From: Tubulanus polymorphus | Lineage: Eukaryota; Nemertea; Palaeonemertea; Tubulaniformes; Tubulanidae | Direction of reading: 5' to 3' | DNA: 64,000 nucleotides | Assembly (NCBI RefSeq): GCF_964204645.1 | Contig: NC_134032.1 | Location: 4,862,916-4,926,915, forward strand | Part shown: piece by piece, positions 27,576 through 38,440 of the stretch | Numbering within the stretch: the first letter of the stretch is position 1 | How the letters are laid out: every line of letters begins with the position of its first letter | Program-made: the position numbers and the translations under genes | Notes under the pieces: model-generated | What the model saw: only the letters and a program-made list of their open reading frames with translations | Told to the model about the DNA's origin: nothing | The model's database searches: none

Positions 27576-28370
27576 ATTGTAGAATTAAAAGAATACAGAA
27601 TATTTGTTGATTCTAGAAAACTTACAAATTATAAATCACATGATTTACTAGTTCAATTAGATAGAGAATTTAAGAATTGTGTAGATTTAAAATTAGTAAA
27701 TATAAGTGTATGTAACTCATTTTACAATATATCGGATAAAACTGATGAACATAGAAGCTTTTTTATTCTTGATAAACTTAGAAATAAAAATTTTCAACTT
27801 ATGATTACACCAGGATTATATAATTTAGAAACATTAGAGCAAGAAATTAATAGAAAAGCTCGGATTATGTTAGGTAGTGATTCTAAATTTAATATTAAAT
27901 TCATAAAAAGTGAGAGCTCTAATAAAATTAAAGTAAAGTTTGATGATGAATATTATAAACCTGTTTTATTTATGATAACAAGACATACTTACGTGGTAAA
28001 AAAAAACCTTTTGCTAAACTGTTCAACAGGAATTCCTCCAGATAAACATATTGTTGGAAACATATACGGTATATCAAATTTAATACCTTTTACGCATTTT
28101 TATATTTATTGCAATTTAATTGATCCTACAAAAACATTTGAAGCAACTAAAGATATAACTTGTAATTCTAGTATATTAAACATTTTACCATTGAAGAATG
28201 TTAAACAATTTGGAACGCAAATAAATTATAATTTAGCTGAATGTGATTTTAAACCTTGTATTCCACATTTCAATAATTTTAAATTAGAAATAAGAAATCA
28301 TAATGGTTATTTAATTGATTTGAATAATTTTCCTGTGATAAATGAATTAGTTATAAGATGTAGAGAGTAA
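27576..28370 (+). pseudogene. Polinton B penton, start codon lost
   Basis: The frame is open from 27576 to 28370 and matches penton A from its second residue onward, but the position of the A start codon reads ATT. The next ATG is 27801. The T7-type leader (TTTTTTTATGTTATAAATAA) is still present. Both ends of the protein match A closely, while the middle (about residues 110-160, around FDDEYYKPVLFMITRHTYVV) is unrelated-looking and slightly longer. This indicates segmental exchange or relaxed evolution of that region. Confidence 0.85.
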
Positions 28371-28386
28371 TTTTTTCATTATATAA

Positions 28387-28740
28387 ATGAATATAACTGT
28401 TGGACCGAGTATATGTTTTGGGTTTGATTTTAAACGTGAGAAAGAAATGAAATTTAACATTAATGATGTAATTACACAAATCAAAAATATTGCATTTTCT
28501 AATGAAACAACATTTAAGTATGAAAAAACAATAGATAAAGAAACTTTTAATGTAGAAAAGATTACTAATTTAATTAGAGAATCTTTAAGATTTTATGAAT
28601 TACATGAAGATTTTATCATCGATGATATTAAAAAAATAATAATTGAAATATAGACAAATGAAACTAGTAATGAAATAAATGTTGAATTAGTCATCACTAA
28701 GATAACTAAATATTTTGAAGATAGTATTTTTTTGATTAAT
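28387..28740 (+). pseudogene. Polinton B copy of the 119-aa gene, premature stop
   Basis: Near-identical to Polinton A for 88 residues, then TAG at 28651 where A has a Tyr codon. The remaining homologous sequence continues to the overlap with the 73-aa gene. Confidence 0.85.
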
Positions 28741-28742
28741 AA

Positions 28743-28964
28743 ATGAGTGATAATAAGTGGATAATAACTGGATTATATAATGGAGCATTACTATCAGTTG
28801 GAACTGTTGGTTATTCAATGGTATTAAAAAAAGTATTTAAAATGGGAAGTATTAATGTTGATAGATTTGATATAAATGATATTTTAAAATTAACATTAGC
28901 AGTTACTTTATCTAATTTAGCTATTGATTATTTAGAAAAACAAAAATATATTCCTCCCATATAA
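28743..28964 (+). CDS. Polinton B copy of the 73-aa hydrophobic protein
   Basis: Intact frame, differing from the A copy at about two residues. T7 plus nine bases precede the ATG (TTTTTTTGATTAATAAATG). One of only two intact ORFs in this element. Confidence 0.8.
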   Translation: MSDNKWIITGLYNGALLSVGTVGYSMVLKKVFKMGSINVDRFDINDILKLTLAVTLSNLAIDYLEKQKYIPPI

Positions 28965-28988
28965 ATACATAATTATTTTACTAAATAA

Positions 28989-29414
28989 ATGGCTTCTTCT
29001 GCAGTTATAACTATTATAGGATCGGCAATTGTTAACGCTTTAGCATTTACTGGTGGTGGATATTTATTTAAGCATATTGATAAAAATGGTTCATTAACAG
29101 AACAAAAAAGACATTACTTAGCATTAGAGAAATACATTAAAGCAGCAGAAGAATATAGAGAAAAGAGGCAAAACTATATGGATTATATTAACAAGGAATT
29201 ATATGATCAGAAGATTTCACATAGAGATTTTCAATCAGTTGATGATGCAATGAGTTTATATAACGCGGTAACCAATACAGAAAAATTACATCTATACAAA
29301 CCTAAATTATCAGATTATTATACCCATAGTAAAGAACAACAGAAATATGAAATAATTTGGATTTTAGGTGGAACAGTTATTGTTATATTTGTAGCATATA
29401 CATTTACTAATTAG
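28989..29414 (+). CDS. Polinton B copy of the two-anchor 140-aa protein
   Basis: 141 residues, intact, with one extra Ser near the start and a handful of substitutions relative to Polinton A. Both membrane segments are kept (VITIIGSAIVNALAFTGGGY; IWILGGTVIVIFVAYTF). The leader here has a shortened T run (TTTTACTAAATAAATGG). Confidence 0.8.
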   Translation: MASSAVITIIGSAIVNALAFTGGGYLFKHIDKNGSLTEQKRHYLALEKYIKAAEEYREKRQNYMDYINKELYDQKISHRDFQSVDDAMSLYNAVTNTEKLHLYKPKLSDYYTHSKEQQKYEIIWILGGTVIVIFVAYTFTN

Positions 29415-29433
29415 TAATTTTTTTTCCAAATAA

Positions 29434-29859
29434 ATGGAAGATAAAGTTGATAATAATGATATTATTCCTCATGATATAAATAAAACTAAATTAAAAAAAA
29501 TATTTAGAAAAACAATTATTAGAATTTGAAAGTGACTTAAAGATAAAAAAGAAAAAATATTTAAAAAGTACAAATTATATATTATTTGATTATATGTGGT
29601 TCGGTTACAATTAGTTCTGTAATAACATTTCTTGCAATATTCAGTCCATTAACACCTTTAGCTATATCAATCGGTGTATTAGGATTAAGTTCAAGTGTTT
29701 TAACTGGTATAAGTTCAAAATTAAATATAAAAAGTAATAAAGAAAAAATTAAAGCTAATATAAAAGAAATTAATAAATTAAAAAATACACTAGATTATAT
29801 AATAAGTTTAAATGGTCATATAACAGTTGAAGAACAAGATAAATTATTAAAAGAATTAG
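29434..29859 (+). pseudogene. Polinton B copy of the two-pass 136-aa gene, frameshifted
   Basis: Starts MEDKVDNNDIIPHD. It breaks in an A-rich run near 29490 and again near 29575-29590. The membrane hairpin (SVTISSVITFLAIFSPLTPL) and the Lys-rich tail remain readable in another frame (29586-29915). Confidence 0.8.
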
Positions 29860-29886
29860 TTAATTATAAATTTTTTTATTATATAA

Positions 29887-31181
29887 ATGGGGTTTCCAAA
29901 AGCTTTCCAATATAAAAAATCACATGAATATTATAAATATAATACTCCAGCAATAGATTTTAGTAACATGATAATATATAAAAATTTAGTTTTGCCTTCA
30001 TTGATTAATTTAGAAATTTATGTTACTGAAACAAACTATTTTATTTCTAAAATGGAAAATATATTTAATACATATGAAGTTACTCTTACTCGAGATGAAT
30101 ATAATATATATAAAGTAAAATCTAATATGAAATATTGGCAGAATCAATTAAATTTTGCTGTTCATTGTGCAACAGCTGGTTGTGGTGTAAGTTGGCATGA
30201 TCACTTGAATAACTTAGATAAAAATTTGAAATATTCTGATTTTAAATTCATTCATACAATATTTAGATTTCATGTATACTTTCAAATTAGAATTATATTA
30301 AATGAATTAGAATGCCCTTTACCTGGATCAAAATATTTTAAAGAATTGGATAATAATATTAATCTATCTAAGTTTTATAAAATATGTAATGAATTTAATA
30401 TAAATATTAATTTCGATTTTAGAGCGCATGGTAGATTACATCGCGTTGGTGAAGAGTATGAAATAAAAATAATTGATTATATGCATAGAATTTCAGCTTA
30501 TCATAATTATAACATTGATAATAATAATGGTTGGGTTTATTTTATTGAATCTTATAGTGAAGGATTTACAAAACCTGGTATACAAAGAATAAATCAATCA
30601 ATTAGAACTTATTTGATATGTATTTTAGGTGCACAAGATCACAAATAGTTGGAAATAATAGTACTTCATTTGATGCGCAGAAACAAGTATTATTTGAAGA
30701 TTCCATTCATAATGATAAAAATAGATCGATTCCAGAAAACATTGTAACATATCAAAATTATTTAGATAAATCTCATGTAAGACTAAATTATTGTATAGGC
30801 CCTAATCTATTAATTATTTCTAATTATTTAGTATTAAAGATGGGAAATATGATTGGTTATAATAATCTAATTAAAACTGCAACAATAAATAATTCAATTG
30901 GATTAAATGATATAAATAAAAAGATTATTACTGCTCCAAAATTAATGGAAGGTGAAAAAAATAAAAAAAATATTCAATCAACAGAAACTAAAACTAATAA
31001 TATTAAATTAAATAATGATTCCAAAATAAAAGATTACAATACTACAGAAAATATTAAAACTAATAATATTCAACATGATATAATTAAAACTGATAATAAT
31101 AATAAATCCCATGAAAATACTAAATTAGCTTTAACTTGTATAGGAATTGTTATAGGAGGAATATTATATTTTAAATTTTAA
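29887..31181 (+). pseudogene. Polinton B copy of the 433-aa protein, frameshifted
   Basis: Two overlapping segments (29887-30648 and 30618-31181) together cover the whole protein, including the C-terminal membrane anchor (LALTCIGIVIGGILYFKF). The break near 30640 is a small deletion relative to A. T7 plus nine bases precede the ATG (TTTTTTTATTATATAAATG). Confidence 0.85.
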
Positions 31182-31197
31182 TTTTTTTATTATATAA

Positions 31198-32661
31198 ATG
31201 GATGTAGAAGGTGGAGAAGATATTGGAATGGATCCTTTTGATGAACCTGGCATAACTGAAGAACAACCGCCTGATTTTAGTGAAAAAAGTTTTAATGACG
31301 GTAATGAGCCAGAATATAATAATAATTTAAATATGCCTGATTATATTGAAAATGCAGAATCACAATTAAATCCTGAAAATTTAGACCCAGATTTAGTAAA
31401 ACAAGATTTAGATAATAATTTTAGATAACAAAATACCTAAATTAAAACATATAATTGAAAATTCTGAATTTAACATAAATGATGAAAACGTTGGGTCTTT
31501 AGCAGATCAATTAAAATTTTTAGATAATGGTAAATGGTATTATCATTTGAAAGGTGATTATTATATTGATATCACTTATAGAAATAATAAAAAAAAATAT
31601 TAGCGGAATCAACTTTGAAAAATTTAGAAACATTTAGAATTAAGAGAATAAGTAATAGTAATGAAATAACTGATGTTACACAAAAAGAAATAGATGATAA
31701 TATAGACGTATTTAAACAAAGAATTAATGAATTATTTGAAATAATCAAAAAGAAATCAGAAACAGAAACAACTTCTGAACAAAATAAAACTTCTAAAACT
31801 AGTAAACTTAAATCAAATAAAGTTCCAATTGAAAAACTTTTACCGAATGGATTAATTGATGCAACAGATCAAGAATTAGAAGATTTAGATATATTTTCTG
31901 ATAAAGCAATTAGAGAAATTGAAAGTATAAGACATGCATCTGATAAAATTGCGCATGATAAAAGTATAAGAGATTTTAAAATTAGAACTTTAGAAAAAGA
32001 ATTAACTGATAAAAAAAAAGAAATAGAACAATTAAAGTCTGATTTAGATCATCAAGTAATTGATGAAATAGAATATAGGCAAAAAGAATTACGTTTAGAA
32101 AAAGAAAAAGATGATTTAGAATATAACATAGAATTACAAAAAGAAGAAATTAAATTATTATTAAAATCATATGATTATAATATTAATAGATTAAAAGTTA
32201 TTTTTAAAGATTTATTGATAAAACCAAATTCTGAAATATCATTGAAAGATAGAATAAAGTTATTATTTAAATTAGAAGGAATAACAATTCTTTCAATTCT
32301 AACAGCTGTTACTATGTTATTTACAACAATTGGTTTAGCGATATCAAATGCTTTAAAATCTACTCCTAATCCAAATAAACCGGATAAACCCCCGAATGAT
32401 AAGAATTCTATACAAGATAAAGTTAAAGATGGTTTGAAAAAATTAGCAAAATATTTATGGGAACTATCTAAAAAATCTGCTGCAGCTTTACCAGGAATTA
32501 TTGCATCAATTGTTGGTTTTATATTGAAATCTGCAGGTAATATTCTTAACTTTGCTGTTGAACATATTATTTTATTTTTAATTACAGTTGTAAATGCTAT
32601 TATTTTTGGGTTAGTGAATATGATATCAAAAAGATATCAAGAAAAAAATAATGAAAAATAA
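31198..32661 (+). pseudogene. Polinton B copy of the 564-aa structural-type protein, broken and mosaic
   Basis: An N-terminal segment (31198-31428) shares only the first few residues (MDVEG) and general acidity with A. A frameshifted middle follows (31428-31615), then 31615-32661, which covers the coiled coil and membrane-active C-terminus and is very close to A (KLLFKLEGITILSIL, KKLAKYLWELSKKSAAALPG). A T7-N9-ATG leader is present. The contrast between the two halves is the notable feature. Confidence 0.85.
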
Positions 32662-32666
32662 ATAAT

Positions 32667-32685
32667 TAATTTTTTTGTTAAATAA
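32667..32685 (+). promoter_or_regulatory. Class II start-proximal motif, Polinton B capsid gene
   Basis: TTTTTTTGTTAAATAAATG, base-for-base the same as the Polinton A capsid leader. Confidence 0.6.
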
Positions 32686-33933
32686 ATGAGTGGGAGTTAT
32701 ATAAGTCCTTCTAAGATTTCTAGAATATCTAATGCTATTAAAGCAGAAAGATCACATCATATAATTACACATAATCCTTCAAATATTAATCCCGATGAAA
32801 CTTTATATGTTAGAATTCCTAGATTAACACAAAATACTTTTTATGTTCCAAATAGTATTTATTTATCAGCTGATATAAAAGTAATTGGTCATGATAATAA
32901 TCATGTTGTTGATAATGTTGGAAGATATTTGATTAAAAAATTAACTATAAAGATTGGTCCAGAAACAGTTTTCTCATTAGATGATTATAATTTATTTATG
33001 CATTATAAAGATTTATGGTTAACTAAAGAAAATAGAAATTATATGATATTTCAGGGTATTCAATCGGAAAACCATAATAAATTAAGATCTGAAGCCAATA
33101 ATGCAGTAGTAACTAATGCTGTAGATAATTTGATAAAAAAGATTTATGGAAGCAAATATAAAATTCCATTAGACTTTGAATTGATAAATAATAATGCACC
33201 TTTAAGTAAATATGTAATTCAAGAAGATATTATATTTGAGATAACATTTGCTCCTGTAAATGGAATTGTATTATCTAGCGTTGTTAAAGATATGGGTTAT
33301 AAATTATCAAATATATGTTTAGAATATGACACAGTAACTAATGAAAATATTGCTAGCACAATTCAAACTCAATACAATCAAGGATTTTCATTATTATATG
33401 ATTAAATTGATAAATTTAAAACTGTAACTATTAATGCAAATGATGAAATATATAATGAGAATATTAACTTCCCAAGAAGATCTATTAAAGGTATATTAAT
33501 ATTTTTTACCATTGCAACATATACTAATGGCGCAATAAATGTTGATAATTATTATAATCCTGAAATAACAAAAGTAGAAATAACTATCGAAGGAATAGCA
33601 AATAAAATATTTTGTCAAGGAATGAGAATGATAGATCAATGGCCAGAAATTAGAAAACATTTTATGAATGAAAAAGTAAAATCATTTGAAAATTGTAATA
33701 TTAATCAAATTGATTATTATACCGGCAATAACTATGCATTATGGTTAGATTTTAGAACAACAGAGGATAATTCATTACATGGTTCTGGGAAAAAACTACA
33801 GAACACTAAAGATGGAATACAATTATTTATGAAAAAGAAAAAAGGAGACAAAAATTTAAAAATGCACATTTATATTATATCTGACGCACAATTAAATATT
33901 GTGAATTCACAATTAAATAGTATTCAATATTAG
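32686..33933 (+). pseudogene. Polinton B major capsid protein with one in-frame stop
   Basis: 415 codons co-linear with the A capsid gene, roughly nine-tenths identical by eye. It is interrupted by a single TAA at 33403-33405 where A has a Tyr codon; the frame then continues to 33933. No indels were seen. A single substitution as the only lesion indicates a young pseudogene. Confidence 0.9.
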
Positions 33934-33963
33934 AAATATTAAGTTAAAATTAAGGATATATAA

Positions 33964-34777
33964 ATGGGCGGTAAATAAACTCCTAATACTAAAGAAAAAT
34001 ATTTAAGAAATTTACATTACAACCCTGAGAGTTCGGTTGCTTATTCTTCTACTAAAAATATAAGGCGTCAAGTAAAACAAGATAAATTAGATAAGATAAT
34101 CCCACAAAATTTAGTTAAATATAAAGATATAAATGAATTTATGTTAGAACAACCAACATACACAACACATAAAAAAATTGTTAGAAAATATAAAACTCGT
34201 AAAACTATGGTAAGTTATGTATATCAACATTGGCAAGGAGATTTAATTGATATGAAAAATTTTAAGAAAGATAATGATGATTATTGGTGGTTATTGAATA
34301 TAATTGATATTTTTAGTCGTTATGTATGGAGCTTCCCACTTTATAGAAAAGATGCTGTACAAACATCAAATGTTTTAAGAAAATTTCTTTCGGATGATAA
34401 ACTAAAACCAGAAAAAAATACAATTTGATGATGGAAAAGAGTTTGATAATTCACTTGTTCATGATCTCTTAGATAATCATAATATTAAATATTTTTCAAC
34501 AAAATCGGATAAAAAAGCAGCAGTTGTTGAACGATTTAATAGAACATTAAGAACAAGAATGTGGAAATATTTTACAGCAAATAATACTTTTAAATGGATT
34601 GATGTTTTGCCCAAATTGATAGAAGGATATAATAATTCTTATCATTCTTCTATTGGAATGAAACCTATTGATGCTAGAAAACCTGAAAATGCTGAAATTG
34701 TTTGGAATAATTTATATGGAGCATTTCTTGTAGATGATTTTGGTGAACCTAAATTTAAAGTTGGTCAAAATGTATTA
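33964..34777 (+). pseudogene. Polinton B integrase, broken, chromodomain lost
   Basis: A TAA lies four codons after the ATG. The core is recognisable (HWQGDLIDMKNF; IIDIFSRYVWSFPL; IQFDDGKEF; VVERFNRTLRTRMWKYF), with a frameshift near 34420 in an A run. The sequence is only moderately similar to integrase A, far less than the capsid genes. The C-terminal part, including the chromodomain, is deleted: the frame runs at ~34777 straight into the 201-aa homologue. Confidence 0.85.
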
Positions 34778-35172
34778 TTCATAATTATGAATATTATCTT
34801 TATTGTAAACATCAATTAGAAATATTAATAACATCTGGAAAATGTAAAAATTTTGTCGGTAAAAATTTAAATTATAATGAATTAGATACAATGAAATCAG
34901 ATGAAATTATTAGATTATTTGAGATTTATGAAGCCGCGAGAACAGCTAGAATTAATGACGCGATATCAGATATAGTAAATTATGTAATTATATACTACCA
35001 ATTGAAGATGAAAATAGATTATATTCCGATTTAAAAAACGACTATTTATTTATGACTGAATTAAATAAATGGATTGGATATTTATCATTTCAATTAGGCG
35101 GATTCATGACATTATTATCAACTGGGGTTATAACATTTTCAAATATTGAAAGTAAAAATATTTCTATAATAA

Positions 35173-35192
<20 letters not shown>
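34778..35192 (+). pseudogene. Polinton B homologue of the 201-aa membrane protein
   Basis: N-terminus missing at the deletion junction. It matches YYLYCKH-LE, SGKCKNFVGK, ARTARINDAISD and the hydrophobic segment FQLGGFMTLLSTGVITF of the A protein. A frameshift lies near 34970-34990. Diverged to about the same degree as the integrase. Confidence 0.8.
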
Positions 35193-35462
<270 letters not shown>

Positions 35463-35539
35463 TATAAGAGCTCGTTAAATACTCGTTACTTATATATGTT
35501 ATTCATTTATATTTTATTCATGTATATGAATATTTTAAG

Positions 35540-35736
35540 AGTAATAGGGGTTGAACATAATATAACATGCTTTTAAAATTTAAATTATTAATATCTTATA
35601 ATAAATATTTAGTTAAAATATAAAATGCACACGGCTATGAAAATATATTATAGTTTTAAATTACTTTTAATTTTTATTTTGTAAAAACAGCTCAGCCGTT
35701 CGGCCTTTGGCTTGAACCAACTAAACCCCTATTACT
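35540..35736. repeat. Terminal hairpin of Polinton B
   Basis: 197 bases bounded by AGTAATAGGGG (inner) and CCCCTATTACT (outer). The outer arm contains a GGCCTTTGGCTTGAACC block comparable with the GACCTTTGGTATGAAAGCC block of Polinton A. The inner flank GAATATTTTAAG is the same as in A. Pairing of the arms is poor except at the edges and an AT-rich centre. Confidence 0.75.
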
Positions 35737-36737
35737 TACAACCACTATGTCAACGTCCAATGTTATTCAGTTTTGAAACCGAACTTACGTGGACGTAAAA
35801 TCGATAAATATGAATTGATTAGACCAAGCATTTATTTTGTATTTCCACGCTTAAAATAGATCTATTCTATTAAGAAACCATCTTAAGAATCGGCTGACTC
35901 AATAGGTGTGAAATACTGATATAGTAACGTATTAGGATTTAGAATATATTTCAAGGAATTAATCTTTTTATTGAAATATTTGAATAAATACATATATTGT
36001 ATTGTAGATTCAATCGATTGATTATGAATTGCTTTGGTCTGGGTATTGGGCCGATGTTGATTTTGGCTTTATGGATTACTAATTCTATACTGATGAACAA
36101 TTTAAACCTTGCAACACGTGCGTAAATATCAAACCTATTCCACTAGTTAATAAACTGTTAATCACTGCAAACTATTCCAGTGTTATGTCGATCGTGTTAA
36201 TCGCTTTGCTTGGGTTGAAAGATTCAGACCGTATATGATGCAGTTGAAAGATTCAGCCCGTATATGATGCAACATTGGTCGAAGAGAGTTGGTGTTGACT
36301 GACTGCCCTTGACCATTTATCTTCATGTGTTTGACATCAGCATATACCCATGAACCGCAAAATATTCATAGAACATGAAAACCTATATACATGTATACAG
36401 TATTCAAACTTTCACCGATGTTGGATATTTGAATGAACATTGGCTTATTTGAATATTCTAAATCACGAAATAATAAGCCCAATCAATAGGCCCTATTCCC
36501 ATTGGAATAATGCGTTCAGCTGTACCGTACACTCATCTGTCGAGATTGGAGAAATCGGTACACCAAACCTACGTACAGCAAAATGTACAGGCCTACACAA
36601 TGATTTCTTGTTTTCTTGTATACAAGCCGTGATCAAGTGAACGTTTTGGATCGAGGTTTGACTATAAATGTCAGGTCAGGAGACAAGGCCTGAGCAAAAT
36701 GTAAACACATTAACCGTTGTGTGCGAATACTATAAGG
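35737..36737. other. Non-coding host sequence
   Basis: No gene supported. It contains a two-copy 29-bp tandem repeat (about 36226-36283, GTTGAAAGATTCAG[A/C]CCGTA). Confidence 0.7.
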
Positions 36738-37153
36738 TAGGGACACACGAGCGTAATTTTTCGCCCGATCGCGACGATTACATTCGCCAGTGAATTCGGC
36801 GCCGAATTTATATGCCCGATACGAGTGGGCACGTAGCGATGAATCCGAACCTTGGTCAGCGACCGGTACTTAGTGGAAGAGAGTTAACAACTGACATGAT
36901 ATCAACAATGCATCCTATTTGTTGATAAAAATGGGTTGCTCTGCGGAATTCGCTGAGTGCGGGCAGACGAGCGAATTTGCAGGCGATCCGATCGCCGGCG
37001 TAAATAATCGGCCGAAAATATTAAACATGTATGATACGGGCGATCGAGTCGGCCGACGAAATCGTCGTCGTCGTCGTGAGTGGCCACACTAGCGAATTTT
37101 TCGGGCGATTTATAAATAAGCCGCGATCGGTCGAAAAAATACGCGTGTCCCTA
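36738..37153. mobile_element. Palindromic MITE, piggyBac-like family, copy 1
   Basis: The ends TAGGGACACACGAGCG and ACGCGTGTCCCTA are inverted. The interior repeats CG-rich blocks (CGATCG, GGCCGA, CGTCGTCG) with an inverted relationship to copy 2 at 44644-44870. There is no ORF. The flanks are TATAAGG and CTTTTAG, a degraded TTAA context at best. Confidence 0.7.
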
Positions 37154-37444
37154 CTTTTAGGCATACTGCATTGTTTTAATAATATCGAGTGAAAAGTGAA
37201 TATACTGAATTAGATTTTAGGCTAGTCCTGACCCAATCCTATCCATGTTATAATGACACCAGTATAGTAACATCCGTGTAGAGCCAACGAGAGCGAACAA
37301 GTTGTGTTTGTAGTACATGGTAGCTCACTCAATACTTAAAACGTTGTTGTTACCCCTACATGAATGTACCGTAATTTTCACAGATTAGCCTATATAAGTA
37401 TGTTGACGCATGTGCAATGCAGTAGAATTCTGACTCGTAATATT

Positions 37445-37510
37445 GGGATTCGAAACCAAATGAAAAAAAAAATCCGACGTTAGTCCAGTGATTTACCCAC
37501 TGAGCCACAT
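37445..37510 (-). repeat. tRNA-derived SINE head (A and B boxes)
   Basis: On the - strand, TGGCTCAGTGGGTAAATC fits a Pol III A box and GGTTTCGAATCCC fits a B box, about 50 bases apart with an odd T-run between them. It does not fold into a full tRNA cloverleaf, so a SINE remnant is more likely than a tRNA gene. Confidence 0.6.
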
Positions 37511-37819
37511 TTATCAACTGCAGGGTTGATAAAATTAATCAACATATAAACATTTAGATTAATAAACTCAAATAAACATTTAGATTAATAAACCCAAATA
37601 TAGAGAAATAATTATATATATTAATTAAAAAAGTAACGAGTAATTAACGAGTTGTTAGAATTCAAATCAATTTTAATACTAAAAGTGTGAGTAAAGTTTG
37701 GGTAAAATAATTTAGATTTTTTAATATTAAAAGTGTGAGTTAAGTGTGAGTAAAATAATTTAGATTTTAAGATATGAATAATCTAGAAAATTCATTTTAA
37801 TAAAAGTTTTGTTATAAAA

Positions 37820-38440
37820 ATGAAGACAGAAGAACCGAAATTCAAAATCGAAATAGAAGAAACTAATAACTTATTTTCATTATTTAACATTAAAAATTAT
37901 ATCTCAGCAACAAATTTAGTGTATGAAAGACATTATAAAATTGATGATATTAATTAATCAAATATTATCAAATGAAAAATTTTTAATTACTGAACTGGTA
38001 GATACTTTTGATAATGGTGCTAAAAATCCTAAAATATTTAATACAGTTTTAAATTATAAAGGAACTTTAGATGAAAACAAAATAAATACTCTTCAAACTC
38101 TATTTAATGAAAGAGATAGTGATTAAATACTTTCTAAAAGTTACAATGATTTGATTAACTTAAGAATTGAAAAAAGACAATTATATTATTTTAATTTTGA
38201 TAATAAACAAATTATCATGAAAATTCATCAAATATTGGAATTCAATGCGAATCAGTTAATAATAATTCTTATAAAGATATTGGAATTCAATGTAATTTAG
38301 ATGATGAATTTAGAAAATTCAATCCTAATGAAAAAGTGAATTGTTATTGTGGAGGTAAATATTTAAAAACACATAAATCAAAACATTATCGAACAATTAA
38401 ACATATCAATTATGATGAGACAGCACAGATACTCATCAGA
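37820..38440 (+). pseudogene. AT-rich Polinton-like gene remnant with zinc-finger motif
   Basis: A class I-like leader (ATTTTAATAAAAGTTTTG then TTATAAAAATG) precedes MKTEEPKFKIEIEETNN. The frame breaks after ~45 codons and continues in other frames (37923-38126). Near 38335-38395 it encodes a finger (NCYCGGKYLKTHKSKHYRTI, then KH) like those in the Polinton proteins. No matching gene is present in Polinton A, so it derives from another subfamily or from a missing part of B. Confidence 0.5.

Noticed and set aside
35737-35742. TACAAC as target duplication of Polinton B
   Set aside because: The other end of the element is missing, so no duplicate can be compared.
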